Part shown: in pieces, positions 43,892-53,585 of the stretch
Numbering within the stretch: the stretch's first letter is position 1
How the letters are laid out: every line of letters begins with the position of its first letter
Assembly (NCBI GenBank): GCA_947446025.1
Contig: CANFEY010000014.1
Coordinates: 18,284-82,283, forward strand
Source of the DNA: Bryobacterales bacterium
Lineage (GTDB): Bacteria > Acidobacteriota > Terriglobia > Bryobacterales > Bryobacteraceae
Direction of reading: 5' to 3'
DNA: 64,000 nucleotides
Notes under the pieces: generated by a model
What the model saw: only the letters and a program-made list of their open reading frames with translations
The model's database searches: none
Told to the model about the DNA's origin: nothing
Translations under genes and position numbers: made by a program

Positions 43892-44025
43892 AGAGCGATA
43901 TCACGGCCCGGTGACGGATCCCGCGAAAAGTCAACGTCCTCGGCCAAGCCCCTCACCTTTGCAAACACCTGACACTGTTCTGTTGGCTTCCCGTTGCGCA
44001 CGGAAAGACGATGAAGCAGTCAATT
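43888..44025 (-). pseudogene. Remnant of a Phd/YefM-type antitoxin
   Basis: The frame ending at 43888 reads VRNGKPTEQCQVFAKVRGLA then EDVDFSRDPSPGRDIAL. The RNGKP segment and the RD-SPGRD tail match the middle and end of Phd antitoxins that pair with FitB-like PIN toxins. The DNA-binding N-terminus and the region between are missing. Upstream sequence to 44085 shows nothing else recognisable. Confidence 0.4.
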
Positions 44026-44085
44026 CTTCCCTGGTTTTCCTGCAAGGAATACGGAGAGGACCGCGACATGCTGGCGCTAGCTTTG

Positions 44086-45375
44086 CTACTTCCCGTTACC
44101 GCGATAACTCACGCGCCAAATGATCTTTGCGCCATCATCGGTAACCAGCAGCGACCCATCCGCAGCTGTCGTCACACCCGATGGACGGCCCCAAGGGTTG
44201 CCATTCGCGTCGAGGAAGCCGGTGAGGAAGTCCTGATACACGCCGCTGGCCTTGCCGTTGTCGAGCGGGATGCGGATGACTTCATGGCCGGCCTTGATGG
44301 ACCGGTTCCAGGACCCGTGCTCCGCGGCGAATGCGTCGTTGCGGTACTCCGCCGGAAATTGCGTGCCGGTGTAAAAGCCCATGCCCACCGAGGCACTGTG
44401 GGCCTGCACCAGCACGTCGGGCACAATGACCTTGCTCTTAAATTCAGGGTGCGCGCCCATCAGACGGGCATCCGGGTTGCCGCCGATGTAGAAGTACGGC
44501 CAGCCGTAGAAGCCGCCCTTTTCAACGTGCGTGACGTAGTCGGGAACCAGGTTGTCGCCCAGGTTGTCACGCTCATTGATGGACGTCCACAATTCACCCG
44601 TCGTGGGATGAATCGCCAACCCGACAGGATTCCGGATGCCCGATGCGTAGATCCCGACGAACGTTCCGTCGGGCTTGTACTCCAGGATGTTGGCACGGTG
44701 AAACTCCGCCGGGTGCGTGTCGGGATCGTCAATGTTGGATGCCGAGCCTACGGCCACGAACATCGATTGGCCATCGCGCGAGAACACCACGTCGCGCGTC
44801 GAATGCCCTCCCGACGGCAACTGCGCGATGATTGTCTCCGCCGCGCCGCGCGCTTTCATGTCGCCGTTGCGGTAGGGGAAGCGCACCACCGAGTTGGTGT
44901 TGCCCACATAGACGAACTGCGGGTCGCCGCCGATGGGATAGAAGTTGATGCCAAACGCGCCGGTGAGTCCCGTAGCGAACGTCTCGGTCTGCGCCGCTCT
45001 GCCCTCCGCGGTTAACCCGCGGTAGACCGACACCGAACCCTGCTGCGAATTGACAACGAACACGTCGCCATTCGGAGCCGCACGGATCTGGCGGGGTAAG
45101 TTCGCGCCAGTCTCGGCATAGATCCCCACTGTGAATCCGGCAGGCGCCTTGGGCATAGCTCCGGCCGGACGCTCCACCTGCTTCTGTTTGCCGGGAGTCC
45201 CGACCCCGGGGGCGGGCAGATCCTTGACCGTGATCTTGCGTGCGGTACCGGGGACAAGTTTGGCAGAATCGGGCCATGCATTCTGGCCGGTGAGAACAGT
45301 CCAGCTATCAGGCTTAGCGGCATACAGCAGCACTGCCACGGAGAGAAAAAGAGGGATCCAGCGCAAGTGTTTCAT
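44086..45375 (-). CDS. Secreted sorbosone/glucose dehydrogenase-like beta-propeller (GSDH family)
   Basis: A 429-residue exported protein (signal MKHLRWIPLFLSVAVLLYAA) with six-bladed propeller sequence. It contains FAVYAETG-like opening blades (GIYAETGANLPRQIRAAPNG), STRDVVFSRDGQSMFVAVGSAS, GIRNPVGLAIHPTTGELWTSINERD and the HGSWNRS segment of PQQ-dependent sugar dehydrogenases. Metal or PQQ-binding residues cannot all be checked. It could oxidise aldose sugars in the periplasm. Confidence 0.83.
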   Translation of the reverse strand: MKHLRWIPLFLSVAVLLYAAKPDSWTVLTGQNAWPDSAKLVPGTARKITVKDLPAPGVGTPGKQKQVERPAGAMPKAPAGFTVGIYAETGANLPRQIRAAPNGDVFVVNSQQGSVSVYRGLTAEGRAAQTETFATGLTGAFGINFYPIGGDPQFVYVGNTNSVVRFPYRNGDMKARGAAETIIAQLPSGGHSTRDVVFSRDGQSMFVAVGSASNIDDPDTHPAEFHRANILEYKPDGTFVGIYASGIRNPVGLAIHPTTGELWTSINERDNLGDNLVPDYVTHVEKGGFYGWPYFYIGGNPDARLMGAHPEFKSKVIVPDVLVQAHSASVGMGFYTGTQFPAEYRNDAFAAEHGSWNRSIKAGHEVIRIPLDNGKASGVYQDFLTGFLDANGNPWGRPSGVTTAADGSLLVTDDGAKIIWRVSYRGNGK

Positions 45376-45404
45376 AGCGCCTCTAATGATATCAGCGCGG
45401 GCGG

Positions 45405-45947
45405 CTACTTGCGGCTCAGCATCCCCTCGATGATACTGAGCAGGTTCTTCTCGATGTTCGAGTTCAAGAGGGGATCCTCACCGGCCATCTGCAGCCGTAT
45501 GATGTTTGATGTATCCACGAACATCAGAATCGGAACGAACGGATGGTCGCTGATTCCGAAATCGGCCACGCGCCGCGTGTTGTCCTGGCTCATGGTGCCG
45601 ATCGAGAATGAAGGTTTGGTCTTGGCCACGAATTTGGGCAATTGCTGCGGAGCTTCCTCATCCACCAACGCTCCGTAAATCCGGAGCCCGCGGGCGCGGT
45701 ACTTGCGTTCCAAAGTGCTGAGCACCACCACCATCTCCTCGCAGTGTTCGCAGGTGCTGGCGAGTACCGCCACAATACGCAGCTTTGCGCCCGGCTTGGT
45801 ATCGATCAGACGGATGCGCTTGGCACCCGGAGTATCGATGCTCACGTCGGCCAAGGCCCGGGGAAGCTTCGGCGGTGCCGCAGCCAGCGGGACCACTAGA
45901 GCCAACGCGGCGAGGCAATTTAGAACCAACAGTTTTTGTGACACCAT
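45405..45947 (-). CDS. Exported thioredoxin-like protein with CEHC active site
   Basis: A 180-residue secreted protein with a signal peptide (VLNCLAALALVVPLAAA). A thioredoxin fold follows, with the active-site sequence STCEHCEEMVVVL in place of the usual CPxC/CGPC. The cis-Pro region FVPILMFVDTS is present. It may be a periplasmic disulfide reductase of the AhpC/TSA type. It is 29 bases upstream of the sorbosone dehydrogenase-like gene's... opposite side: it follows ftsK closely (5 bases) on the same strand. Confidence 0.8.
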   Translation of the reverse strand: MVSQKLLVLNCLAALALVVPLAAAPPKLPRALADVSIDTPGAKRIRLIDTKPGAKLRIVAVLASTCEHCEEMVVVLSTLERKYRARGLRIYGALVDEEAPQQLPKFVAKTKPSFSIGTMSQDNTRRVADFGISDHPFVPILMFVDTSNIIRLQMAGEDPLLNSNIEKNLLSIIEGMLSRK

Positions 45948-45952
45948 CTTCT

Positions 45953-48412
45953 CTATCTTAGAGTATTCGCAACCTCATGCAGCCAATCCGGTGTCTTGAG
46001 CACATCCCGCGGCCGACTCCCGTCCGGCGGACCAATGATGCCGTCGCGCTGCATCATGTCCAGCATGCGGGCCGCGCGGCCGTAGCCCAGGCGCAAGCGC
46101 CGCTGCAACGTCGAAGTGGACGCCTTGCCCGCCTCGCACACCACACGCACGGCTTCCTGATACATCGGATCTTCCGGGCCGTCCAGTTCAGCGCCGTCCG
46201 CATCGTCATCGTCGTCGCTGGGCGGCGCGATCAGGAAGCTCTGGTCGTACTCAGGCTGCGCCTGCCGCTTCCAGAACTCCACCACGTCATTGGTTTCGGC
46301 TTCGCTCACGTACGACCCATGAACGCGCACCAGCCGCGAAGAACCCGGCGGCAGGAACAGCATGTCGCCCTTGCCCAGCAAATGCTCCGCGCCCATCACA
46401 TCGAGCACGGTGCGGGAATCAACGCGCGTGGCCACGCGGAAGCTGATACGCGATGGGAAGTTCGCCTTGATCAGGCCTGTGATCACGTCCACGCTCGGCC
46501 GTTGCGTCGCCAGCACCAGATGCATGCCCACGGCGCGCGCCATTTGCGCCAGACGGGTGACGCTTTCCTCCACGTTTGCCCGCTCCAGCATCATCAGATC
46601 CGCCAGCTCATCGATCAGGATGACGATATACGGAATCGGCTCGGGCTCTTCCTCGCCGCTTTCCTCGGCGAACAGGCTGCGCGGTTGCGCGCGCATCTGC
46701 CGGACCTTTTTGTTGTACTGATCAATGTTGCGGACGCCGATGGAAGCCAGCAGCTTCAAGCGCCGCTCCATCTCCAGCACCGCGTTGCGCAAGGCATTCG
46801 TCGCCTTCTTCGCTTCCGTGATCACCGGCGTGAGCAGATGCGGAATCCCCTCATACAGGCCGAACTCCAGCCGCTTCGGGTCCACCATGATCATTCGTAC
46901 CTGATCCGGCGTCGACTTATAAAGGATCGACATGATCAACGAGTTCAGCATCACGCTCTTGCCGGCCCCCGTGGAACCGGCGATCAGCAAGTGCGGCATG
47001 GTCTCCAGCGTGGCCGTCTTGATGCGCCCGTTGATGTCCTTGCCCAGCGCGATGGTCAGCGGCGAAGGCGACTGCGTGAATTCATCCGACTCCAGAATCT
47101 GCCGCAAGCTGATCACTTCGCGCTTGGTATTCGGAACCTCAATCCCCACCGTGGACTTGCCCGGAATCCGCTCAATCAGAATGGACTCGGCTTGCAAGCC
47201 CAGGCACAGGTCCTCCGTAAGAGCCGTGATGCGCGAATACTTCATGCCTGCTTCCAGGCGGAATTCAAAGGTGGTGACCACCGGTCCCGGATTGATCTGC
47301 GTGATGTTGCCGCGGATGTTGAACTCTTCGAATTTCGACTTGATCTGCGCCGCCGTGTCCTTCAGTTCCTGGCTATCCCATGCCGTGCGCGCAGCGGGTT
47401 CCTGCAACAGCTGCGTGGGCGGCATTTGGAAGGTGGTGCGCGGACGGGCCGTGCTGCCCGCGGCTACCGACTCGGGGTCCACCGTGGGACCCACCGTCTC
47501 CTGCGCCTTGGGAGGTTCCAACTCGCGGATCGGAATATCGTCTACGTCCATAGGAGCAGGAGCCGATTCCCACGGCGGAGTATCCACCACAGGCTTGATG
47601 ACCCGCGACCGCTTTGCCGGAGCCACGCCTGCCCCCGCCGCCGCGGCACTCGCCATGGGAGCCGCAATGGGATCGATGATCTGGAATTCACCACTCTCTG
47701 AATCTCCATCATCAGGAGCCTGCTTCAAAGGTGCCTGCTTCCGCATCACCTCTTCTGCCTTCGCCTGTTCCGCCCGATGCACGGCGCGCTCAGCGGCTTT
47801 CTCCTTCGCCAACTCCGCCTGCCGCTCCCGCCACGCCCGGAATTTCACGCCAATCAGACGGACCCACGCAATGGGAACCTTGAACCATCCCGGCAAGCGC
47901 GCCATTTCAAACGTGGAGATCATGTACAGCGAGACCACCCACACGGCGAAGGAAACCAGTGAGGCACCCGTTAGATTCATCCGCGCGACCAGCGCGTCGG
48001 ATGCCAACAACCCCAGCATGCCCCCCGCGGGCAGCGTTCCCGCGATGGGCCGCCAATCCGGCAGCAGTCCCAATCCCGTGCAAGTGGCCAGCATGAACAA
48101 AACGCTCCCGGACACCTTGGCCCACGGCGCGGCGATCTCCGCCGAACGCACCCACTTCCAACCCAGCAGCACAATCATCACGGGTAACATGTATGCGGCA
48201 AGTCCGACGGCCTGTAGCAGAAGATCGGAAAGCCAGGCTCCAACGGCCCCGATGATGTTCACGGGCGGCAGGCCTTCAGACACGGTATTCCACGAGCGAT
48301 CGAGGGGATGGTAAGAGACCAAGGCGAGGAAAACGATTAGCCCGGCGACCAGAAACACAAATGCGAGTAATTCATTCAGCCGGGGATGGCTGGTAGGTCC
48401 AAGAAATTTCAT
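45953..48412 (-). CDS. ftsK: DNA translocase FtsK
   Basis: FtsK pumps chromosomal DNA at the septum and activates XerCD. The 819-residue protein has four N-terminal helices (about residues 12-175), a charged and Pro/Ala-rich linker (~200-340), and the motor domain with Walker A HLLIAGSTGAGKSVMLNSLI, Walker B IVILIDELADLMM and LATQRPSVDVITG. A C-terminal winged-helix gamma domain reads STLQRRLRLGYGRAARMLD then MMQRDGIIGPPDGSRPR. The linker is shorter than in E. coli, as in most phyla. Confidence 0.96.
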   Translation of the reverse strand: MKFLGPTSHPRLNELLAFVFLVAGLIVFLALVSYHPLDRSWNTVSEGLPPVNIIGAVGAWLSDLLLQAVGLAAYMLPVMIVLLGWKWVRSAEIAAPWAKVSGSVLFMLATCTGLGLLPDWRPIAGTLPAGGMLGLLASDALVARMNLTGASLVSFAVWVVSLYMISTFEMARLPGWFKVPIAWVRLIGVKFRAWRERQAELAKEKAAERAVHRAEQAKAEEVMRKQAPLKQAPDDGDSESGEFQIIDPIAAPMASAAAAGAGVAPAKRSRVIKPVVDTPPWESAPAPMDVDDIPIRELEPPKAQETVGPTVDPESVAAGSTARPRTTFQMPPTQLLQEPAARTAWDSQELKDTAAQIKSKFEEFNIRGNITQINPGPVVTTFEFRLEAGMKYSRITALTEDLCLGLQAESILIERIPGKSTVGIEVPNTKREVISLRQILESDEFTQSPSPLTIALGKDINGRIKTATLETMPHLLIAGSTGAGKSVMLNSLIMSILYKSTPDQVRMIMVDPKRLEFGLYEGIPHLLTPVITEAKKATNALRNAVLEMERRLKLLASIGVRNIDQYNKKVRQMRAQPRSLFAEESGEEEPEPIPYIVILIDELADLMMLERANVEESVTRLAQMARAVGMHLVLATQRPSVDVITGLIKANFPSRISFRVATRVDSRTVLDVMGAEHLLGKGDMLFLPPGSSRLVRVHGSYVSEAETNDVVEFWKRQAQPEYDQSFLIAPPSDDDDDADGAELDGPEDPMYQEAVRVVCEAGKASTSTLQRRLRLGYGRAARMLDMMQRDGIIGPPDGSRPRDVLKTPDWLHEVANTLR

Positions 48413-48513
48413 CGTCCACTATGAGCGGAAGATAGCCAGAGCAATCACTAGTATGCCAAAAATTACGCCGTGATGGGAAGGACATTTACGCTACACTCAG
48501 AAGGTTCGCCAAA

Positions 48514-49305
48514 TTGCTTATGCCCACCTGGTTGGAAGCTATTCTGCTTGGCCTAGTCGAAGGCCTCACCGAGTTCATTCCCGTCTCATCGACGGGGCAT
48601 CTCCTCATCGCCGAGCGTTGGTTTGGGCATCGGCCCGACTGGTTTACGGTTTTTATTCAAGTGGGTGCCGCGCTGGCCTTGCTGCCGCTATTCTGGACCA
48701 AGCTAATCGGTTTGCTTCGGAGTCTTGCCGAACAAAGCTCCCGGGATTACTTAGCGAAATTGATCGCGGCGTTTTTGATCACAGCGGCGGGCGGGTTAGC
48801 GCTGGACAAGATGGACTTTAAACTTCCCGAAACAGTGGGCCCGGTAGCGTGGGCGACACTCATCGGCGGCTTCGCCATTCTTGCGATTGAAGGGTGGCAG
48901 AAAAATCGGCCGTCGGATGCCCGAATAACCTGGGGAATCGCCATGGCGTGCGGCATGGCCCAACTTATCGCAGCAGTCTTCCCCGGAACATCGCGTTCTG
49001 GTGCGACCATCATGATCCCAATCGCCCTTGGATTGGCGCGGTCGGAGGCTGCGGAGTTTTCCTTTATTCTCGGAATGATCACTCTGACAGCGGCCGGTGG
49101 ATATAAGTTTCTCGGCGCGTGGCGTCACGGCGAGGTGGTTGGGGCCAGTTTGACGGACGTCAGCCTGGCATTCGTGGCGGCTGCGGTGTCAGCGTTTCTT
49201 GTGGTCCGCTGGCTCCTGCATTACGTCAAAGGGCATTCCCTGAGTGGTTTCGCCATCTATCGGATCGCGCTCGGGCTGGCCCTGCTGGTGTGGGGTCCAG
49301 AGTAG
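48514..49305 (+). CDS. uppP: Undecaprenyl-diphosphatase
   Basis: UppP (BacA) recycles the carrier lipid of peptidoglycan and gives bacitracin tolerance. The protein is 263 residues with ~8 helices. The signatures EGLTEFIPVSSTGHLLI and AAVFPGTSRSGATIM are intact. TTG 48514 has AGAAGG nine bases upstream; ATG 48520 is an alternative two codons later. It is divergent from ftsK. Confidence 0.95.
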   Translation: MLMPTWLEAILLGLVEGLTEFIPVSSTGHLLIAERWFGHRPDWFTVFIQVGAALALLPLFWTKLIGLLRSLAEQSSRDYLAKLIAAFLITAAGGLALDKMDFKLPETVGPVAWATLIGGFAILAIEGWQKNRPSDARITWGIAMACGMAQLIAAVFPGTSRSGATIMIPIALGLARSEAAEFSFILGMITLTAAGGYKFLGAWRHGEVVGASLTDVSLAFVAAAVSAFLVVRWLLHYVKGHSLSGFAIYRIALGLALLVWGPE

Positions 49306-49323
49306 CCGCAACCCTGTGGGCTG

Positions 49324-50574
49324 CTACTGAATCGCCTCCGCCTTGCTCGCGTCGAACTCATTCTCCCACTTCGCCACCACGATGGTCGCCACGGCATTCC
49401 CCGCCAGGTTGGTCAGCGAGCGCATCTCCGACATAAAACGGTCAACTCCCAGCAACAGCGTGATGCCCGCCACCGGCACCGTTCCCACCGCTGCCAAGGT
49501 CGCTGCCAGAGTGATGAACCCGGCCCCCGTGACACCCGCCGCGCCCTTGCTGGTCAACAGCAGCACCAGCAGCAATTGAAATTGTTGCGCGGCACTCAAC
49601 GTGGTATCCGTCGCCTGCGCGACGAACATCGCCGCAATGGTCAGGTAAATCGACGTGCCGTCCAAGTTGAACGAATATCCCGACGGCACCACCAGCCCCA
49701 CTACGGACTTGGAACACCCCAACTGCTCCAGCTTCATCATCAGCCGCGGCAATGCCGATTCGGAGGACGACGTTCCCAACACCAACAGGAACTCTTCACT
49801 CAGGTAGCGAATCAGCTTTACCACCCGGAACCCGTGAAACCGCGCAATGCCGCCCAGCACCACCAACACGAACAACACCGCCGTAAGATAGAAACACAAC
49901 ATCAGGCTGGCCAGCGAAAGCAACGTGTCGACGCCGTAGCGCCCGATGGTGAACGCCATGGCTCCGAACGCGCCGATGGGAGCCGCCTTCATGATCATCG
50001 CAACCATGTGGAACAGCACTTGATTGATGGAGTGCAGCCCATCCAGAATCGGCTTGCCCTGCGGAAACTGCGCCAGCCCCAGCCCGAACAACACCGCCAC
50101 GAACAAGACTTGCAGGATCTCCCCGCGTGCGAACGCCCCCGCCATGGTGTCCGGAATCACGTTGAGCACGAACTCGGTGACCGTCAGGTGCGTGTTGGAA
50201 CTGGTGTACTGCTCCACCGCCTTGGTGTCCAGCGTGGCCGCCGTGGCGTGGATTCCATCGCCGGGCCGCACCCAGGAAACCACCGCTAACCCAATCACGA
50301 GCGCCGCCGTGGTGACCACTTCAAAATACAGCAGTGCCTTTAGCCCCACCCGCCCCAATTTGTTGAGGTCGCCCATGCCCGCGATCCCCGCCGCGACGGT
50401 GCAGAAAATGATCGGCCCGATCATCACCCGGATCAACTTCACGAACCCGTCCCCCAAGGGTTTCATCGCCTCTCCCCACGCAGGCTGGAAGACACCCAGT
50501 CCCACTCCAATGGCAATGGCGATCAAGACCTGAAAATACAGGCTTCGGTAAAACTTAGACGTGTGTTGGCCCAT
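49324..50574 (-). CDS. Dicarboxylate/glutamate:cation symporter (DctA/GltP family)
   Basis: A 416-residue DAACS-family carrier. Diagnostic segments are the serine-rich re-entrant loop [41 protein letters not shown], and the [18 protein letters not shown] loop, all matching DctA-like C4-dicarboxylate transporters more than glutamate ones. It imports succinate, fumarate or malate with protons or sodium. It converges on uppP and is divergent from the tRNA. Confidence 0.92.
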   Translation of the reverse strand: MGQHTSKFYRSLYFQVLIAIAIGVGLGVFQPAWGEAMKPLGDGFVKLIRVMIGPIIFCTVAAGIAGMGDLNKLGRVGLKALLYFEVVTTAALVIGLAVVSWVRPGDGIHATAATLDTKAVEQYTSSNTHLTVTEFVLNVIPDTMAGAFARGEILQVLFVAVLFGLGLAQFPQGKPILDGLHSINQVLFHMVAMIMKAAPIGAFGAMAFTIGRYGVDTLLSLASLMLCFYLTAVLFVLVVLGGIARFHGFRVVKLIRYLSEEFLLVLGTSSSESALPRLMMKLEQLGCSKSVVGLVVPSGYSFNLDGTSIYLTIAAMFVAQATDTTLSAAQQFQLLLVLLLTSKGAAGVTGAGFITLAATLAAVGTVPVAGITLLLGVDRFMSEMRSLTNLAGNAVATIVVAKWENEFDASKAEAIQ

Positions 50575-50653
50575 GCGGAAGAAACAGTGTAGCGCGTGTT
50601 CCCACTAGCGCGAGCGGGGTCCATTCCGGTAAGATAAGAATTCCTTCCACAGA

Positions 50654-50730
50654 GGGCGCGTAGCTCAGCTGGTTAGAGCGCCTGCTTCACACGCAGGAGG
50701 TCCGGGGTTCGAGTCCCTGCGCGCCCACCA
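50654..50730 (+). tRNA. tRNA-Val, anticodon CAC
   Basis: A complete 77-base cloverleaf. The acceptor stem is GGGCGCG/CGCGCCC, D arm GCTC-AGCTGGTTA-GAGC, and anticodon stem CCTGC/GCAGG with loop TTCACAC (anticodon CAC, Val codon GTG). The variable loop is AGGTC, the T arm CGGGG-TTCGAGT-CCCTG with one G-U pair, discriminator A and encoded CCA. It is followed after two bases by the convergent ankyrin gene. Confidence 0.97.
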
Positions 50731-50732
50731 TT

Positions 50733-52220
50733 CTACTTGCCTGCCGGCTTCGGCAAATCCTTCGATTCGTGCGCACCCAGCTTGCGCAGCAGCGCGACGG
50801 AACTATCGTGCGGCACGGGCAGCCCACCGAACGAATTTTTTCCCATCGCGATGTCGAGCGCCGTCCAATTGGCCTTGGACTGTGCGTCAACCTTGGCTCC
50901 GTGCGCAACCAGGTACTCGATGATGGAATCGGCTCCTCGGCCTGCGGAGCCTTGCAATGCAGTCTCATCGCGCCCGTTGCCCTGATTCACGTCGGCCCCG
51001 GTTTCGAGCGACAACTTCACCGCCTCCAGAGCCTGACTCTCTGTGCCGCTGGTGTTCTTGTCGCGGTAGCCGATGCCGGCGGCGAACAGGAACGCGGTGT
51101 TGCCTTCCTTAGTGGTGGCCTTCGGGTCAGCGCCTTTCGCCAGCAGCAGGCGCATCACCGGAGCGTCCCCGGCGCGCGCCGCACGCATCAGCGGCGTGGT
51201 GCCTTCGCCGAGCGTGGTATCCCCGCCGTCCATACCGCTGCGGCCCGGCAAGCGCGTCTTCAGCGGCAAACCGGGATTCGCGCCGCGATCCAGCAGTGCG
51301 CGCACGATGTCAATGCTGGGCATCGGGTCCAGCGCCGGACGTCCCGGAGTGGCCGAGTAGTCTTCGTTACGCATATCGATGGCAGCGTACAGCGGCGTGC
51401 GGCCCGTCACGTCCTGCAGGTTCGGATTCGCACCCCGGTCCAGCAGAAACTTCGCCAAGCTGTACTGCTTGTTCATCAGCGCCGTGGTCAACGCCAGAGT
51501 CTTATCCACATCCAGATGGTTCACGTCCACGCCGCTCTCAAGCATGGTCTGCACGGTGGCGATGTCGCCTTCACGGGCCGCGAAATGCAGCGCGCTCATT
51601 CCGCCGCGCGGCATGGGCGTCACCGACGAGGCAGCGCTCAGCTTCGGCATCTTGGTCTCGTGTTCGCTTGAGAGCACGCGCCAGTCCGCTCCGCTGGCCA
51701 GCAACAGCTTCACAACTCCAGTGTGCCGTTCCGTGGCGGCATACATCAGCGCGGTCTGTCCCTTGAAGGATTCGTGCGCGTTCACGTCGGCTCCGCGTTC
51801 CAGCAGCAACTTGACCACGGCTTCATTGCCCGCGCGCGCGGCGGTCATCAGCACCGTCTCGCCGTCAGCGGTGGTGAGCGCCTTAGCGTTGGCTCCTGCA
51901 CCCAACAACAGCTCAACCAGGTCCTTGCTGCCCAAAGCCGCGGCTTCCGATAGCGGAGACGCGCCGAAGCGGTTCGCCGCGCTGGGATTCGCTCCAGCCT
52001 TCACCAGCAGACGGGCCGTTTCCACGTCGTTCCAATGCGCCGCCCAATGCAGCGCCGTGGTACCGTCGGATTGCGCCGCATTCGCATCCGCTTTCTTGGC
52101 CAACTCCGCGCGCACCGCCGCCGCATCCCGGCGCTCGGCTGCCTTTGCGATTTCCGGAGACGCCGCCTGGGCCAATCCTGCGCACAACAGCGCGCCTGTA
52201 ATCCAAAGTGACTTGTTCAT
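50733..52220 (-). CDS. Exported ankyrin-repeat protein
   Basis: A 495-residue protein with a signal peptide (MNKSLWITGALLCAGLAQA) and about ten ankyrin repeats from residue 45 to 480. Each has TALHWAA or TPLMRAAR-like first helices and VVKLLLERGADVNA-like second helices. Ankyrin repeats bind proteins. It is 12 bases after the DUF1552 gene and probably the third gene of the cytochrome c operon; the repeats may form the scaffold for the exported complex. Confidence 0.9.
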   Translation of the reverse strand: MNKSLWITGALLCAGLAQAASPEIAKAAERRDAAAVRAELAKKADANAAQSDGTTALHWAAHWNDVETARLLVKAGANPSAANRFGASPLSEAAALGSKDLVELLLGAGANAKALTTADGETVLMTAARAGNEAVVKLLLERGADVNAHESFKGQTALMYAATERHTGVVKLLLASGADWRVLSSEHETKMPKLSAASSVTPMPRGGMSALHFAAREGDIATVQTMLESGVDVNHLDVDKTLALTTALMNKQYSLAKFLLDRGANPNLQDVTGRTPLYAAIDMRNEDYSATPGRPALDPMPSIDIVRALLDRGANPGLPLKTRLPGRSGMDGGDTTLGEGTTPLMRAARAGDAPVMRLLLAKGADPKATTKEGNTAFLFAAGIGYRDKNTSGTESQALEAVKLSLETGADVNQGNGRDETALQGSAGRGADSIIEYLVAHGAKVDAQSKANWTALDIAMGKNSFGGLPVPHDSSVALLRKLGAHESKDLPKPAGK

Positions 52221-52232
52221 AGTTAGACCTTG

Positions 52233-53585
52233 TTAGACCTCCGAGAGCAGCCCCGTGCTGTCGCCGACTGATTCGCGTTCCACGCCCGCCTTGTTCAAAA
52301 TGGACAAGAGCAGGTTCGACATGGGCGTGTTTTCCGGATACTTCACATGCCGCCCGCCCTTCAGCTTGCCCGCCGCTCCGCCCGCCACCAGCACAGGCAG
52401 AGGCGAATGGTTGTGGACGTTGCTGTTGCTCATGCCGCTGCCGTACAGAATGATGGAATGATCCAGCAGCGTGCCGTCGCCGTCCTGCGTGTTCTTCAAC
52501 CGATCCAGCAAGTGCGCGATCAGGCTTACGTGATACGTGTTGATCTTGGTCAGATTCTCCAGCCGGTCCGCGTTGTTCTGGTGATGCGATGCCGGATGGA
52601 AGCCCTCGGAGATGCCCAACATCGGGAACGTCCGGTAGCTCACTTCGCGCGCCATCATGAACGTCGAAACACGCGTAATGTCGGCCTGGAAAGAAATCGC
52701 CATGAGGTCCAACATCAGCTTGGAATGCGCCTGGTGATCATCCGGAATGCCGCTGGGCGAGGCCGGAACACTCAAGTCCGCGTTGCTGTTCTGCTTTTCG
52801 GACAGTTGAATGCGCCGTTCGATCTCGCGTACGGTTTCCAGGTACTCGGAAACGCGCGTCCGGTCCGTCGCGCCCAACTTGCCTTCCAGGCGCCGCACTT
52901 GATTGCTCACCGCGTCCAGAATGCTGCGCTGCTGCTCGATGCGCGCCAGCCGCTCTTCCGCCGTCGCTCCGTCGCCGAACAAGCGGTCAAACACCACGCG
53001 GGGATTAATCTCCATCGGCATCGGCGTGGTCGGCGTCCGCCAGGAAATTGTATTCATGTAGGTGCAGCTGAAACCTACGTCACAGGAGCCAACCAGACCG
53101 CTGAAATCCTCCGTCGCCAACTCCAGCGAAGGCAGCGGCGTTTCCTGACCGATCTTGGCCGCCGCCATCTGATCGATGGTGACGCCTGCCTGAATGTCCG
53201 CGCCGTCCGTTCGCTTCGGATGCACTCCGTTCAAGAACACCGCGGGCGAGCGTGTATGGTCGCCGCCGTTATCGCCGGGTCCGCCGGGAGCCGCCATGGC
53301 GTGCGCCAGATTGCTGACCACCACCACGTTCTTCCGGAACGGTTCCAGCGGCATCAGCGTGCGCGACATCGTGCTCATCACGCCCTCTTCGGTAGGCGTC
53401 CAGTTGTTCATCACCGCGCCGTGCGGGATGAAACACAGGCCCATGCGGACCTTCGGATTCGCCGCCGTGCGCGCAAGCGGCGTCTGCGCCGGGATCATGG
53501 AATCGAGCAGCGGCAGTGACATCGTCACTCCCATCCCGCGCAAAAATGTGCGGCGGGGGATGTGCATCTTGGTAATCAGTCTCAT
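52233..53585 (-). CDS. DUF1552 family exported protein
   Basis: A 450-residue protein with a Tat-type leader (PRRTFLRGMGVTMSLPLLDS). It contains the DUF1552 blocks MGLCFIPHGAVMNNWTP, DHTRSPAVFLNGVHPKRTDG, GFSCTYMNTISW and a late LYGSGMSNSNVHNHSPLPVLVAGG typical of sulfatase/alkaline-phosphatase-like relatives. Its ATG overlaps the stop of the cytochrome c-type gene (ATGA). The pair is a hallmark of Planctomycetes and Acidobacteria; function unknown. Confidence 0.93.
   Translation of the reverse strand: MRLITKMHIPRRTFLRGMGVTMSLPLLDSMIPAQTPLARTAANPKVRMGLCFIPHGAVMNNWTPTEEGVMSTMSRTLMPLEPFRKNVVVVSNLAHAMAAPGGPGDNGGDHTRSPAVFLNGVHPKRTDGADIQAGVTIDQMAAAKIGQETPLPSLELATEDFSGLVGSCDVGFSCTYMNTISWRTPTTPMPMEINPRVVFDRLFGDGATAEERLARIEQQRSILDAVSNQVRRLEGKLGATDRTRVSEYLETVREIERRIQLSEKQNSNADLSVPASPSGIPDDHQAHSKLMLDLMAISFQADITRVSTFMMAREVSYRTFPMLGISEGFHPASHHQNNADRLENLTKINTYHVSLIAHLLDRLKNTQDGDGTLLDHSIILYGSGMSNSNVHNHSPLPVLVAGGAAGKLKGGRHVKYPENTPMSNLLLSILNKAGVERESVGDSTGLLSEV

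Noticed and set aside
45977..47701. 574-residue frame on the plus strand
   Set aside because: Antisense of ftsK; Arg/His-rich with no domain.
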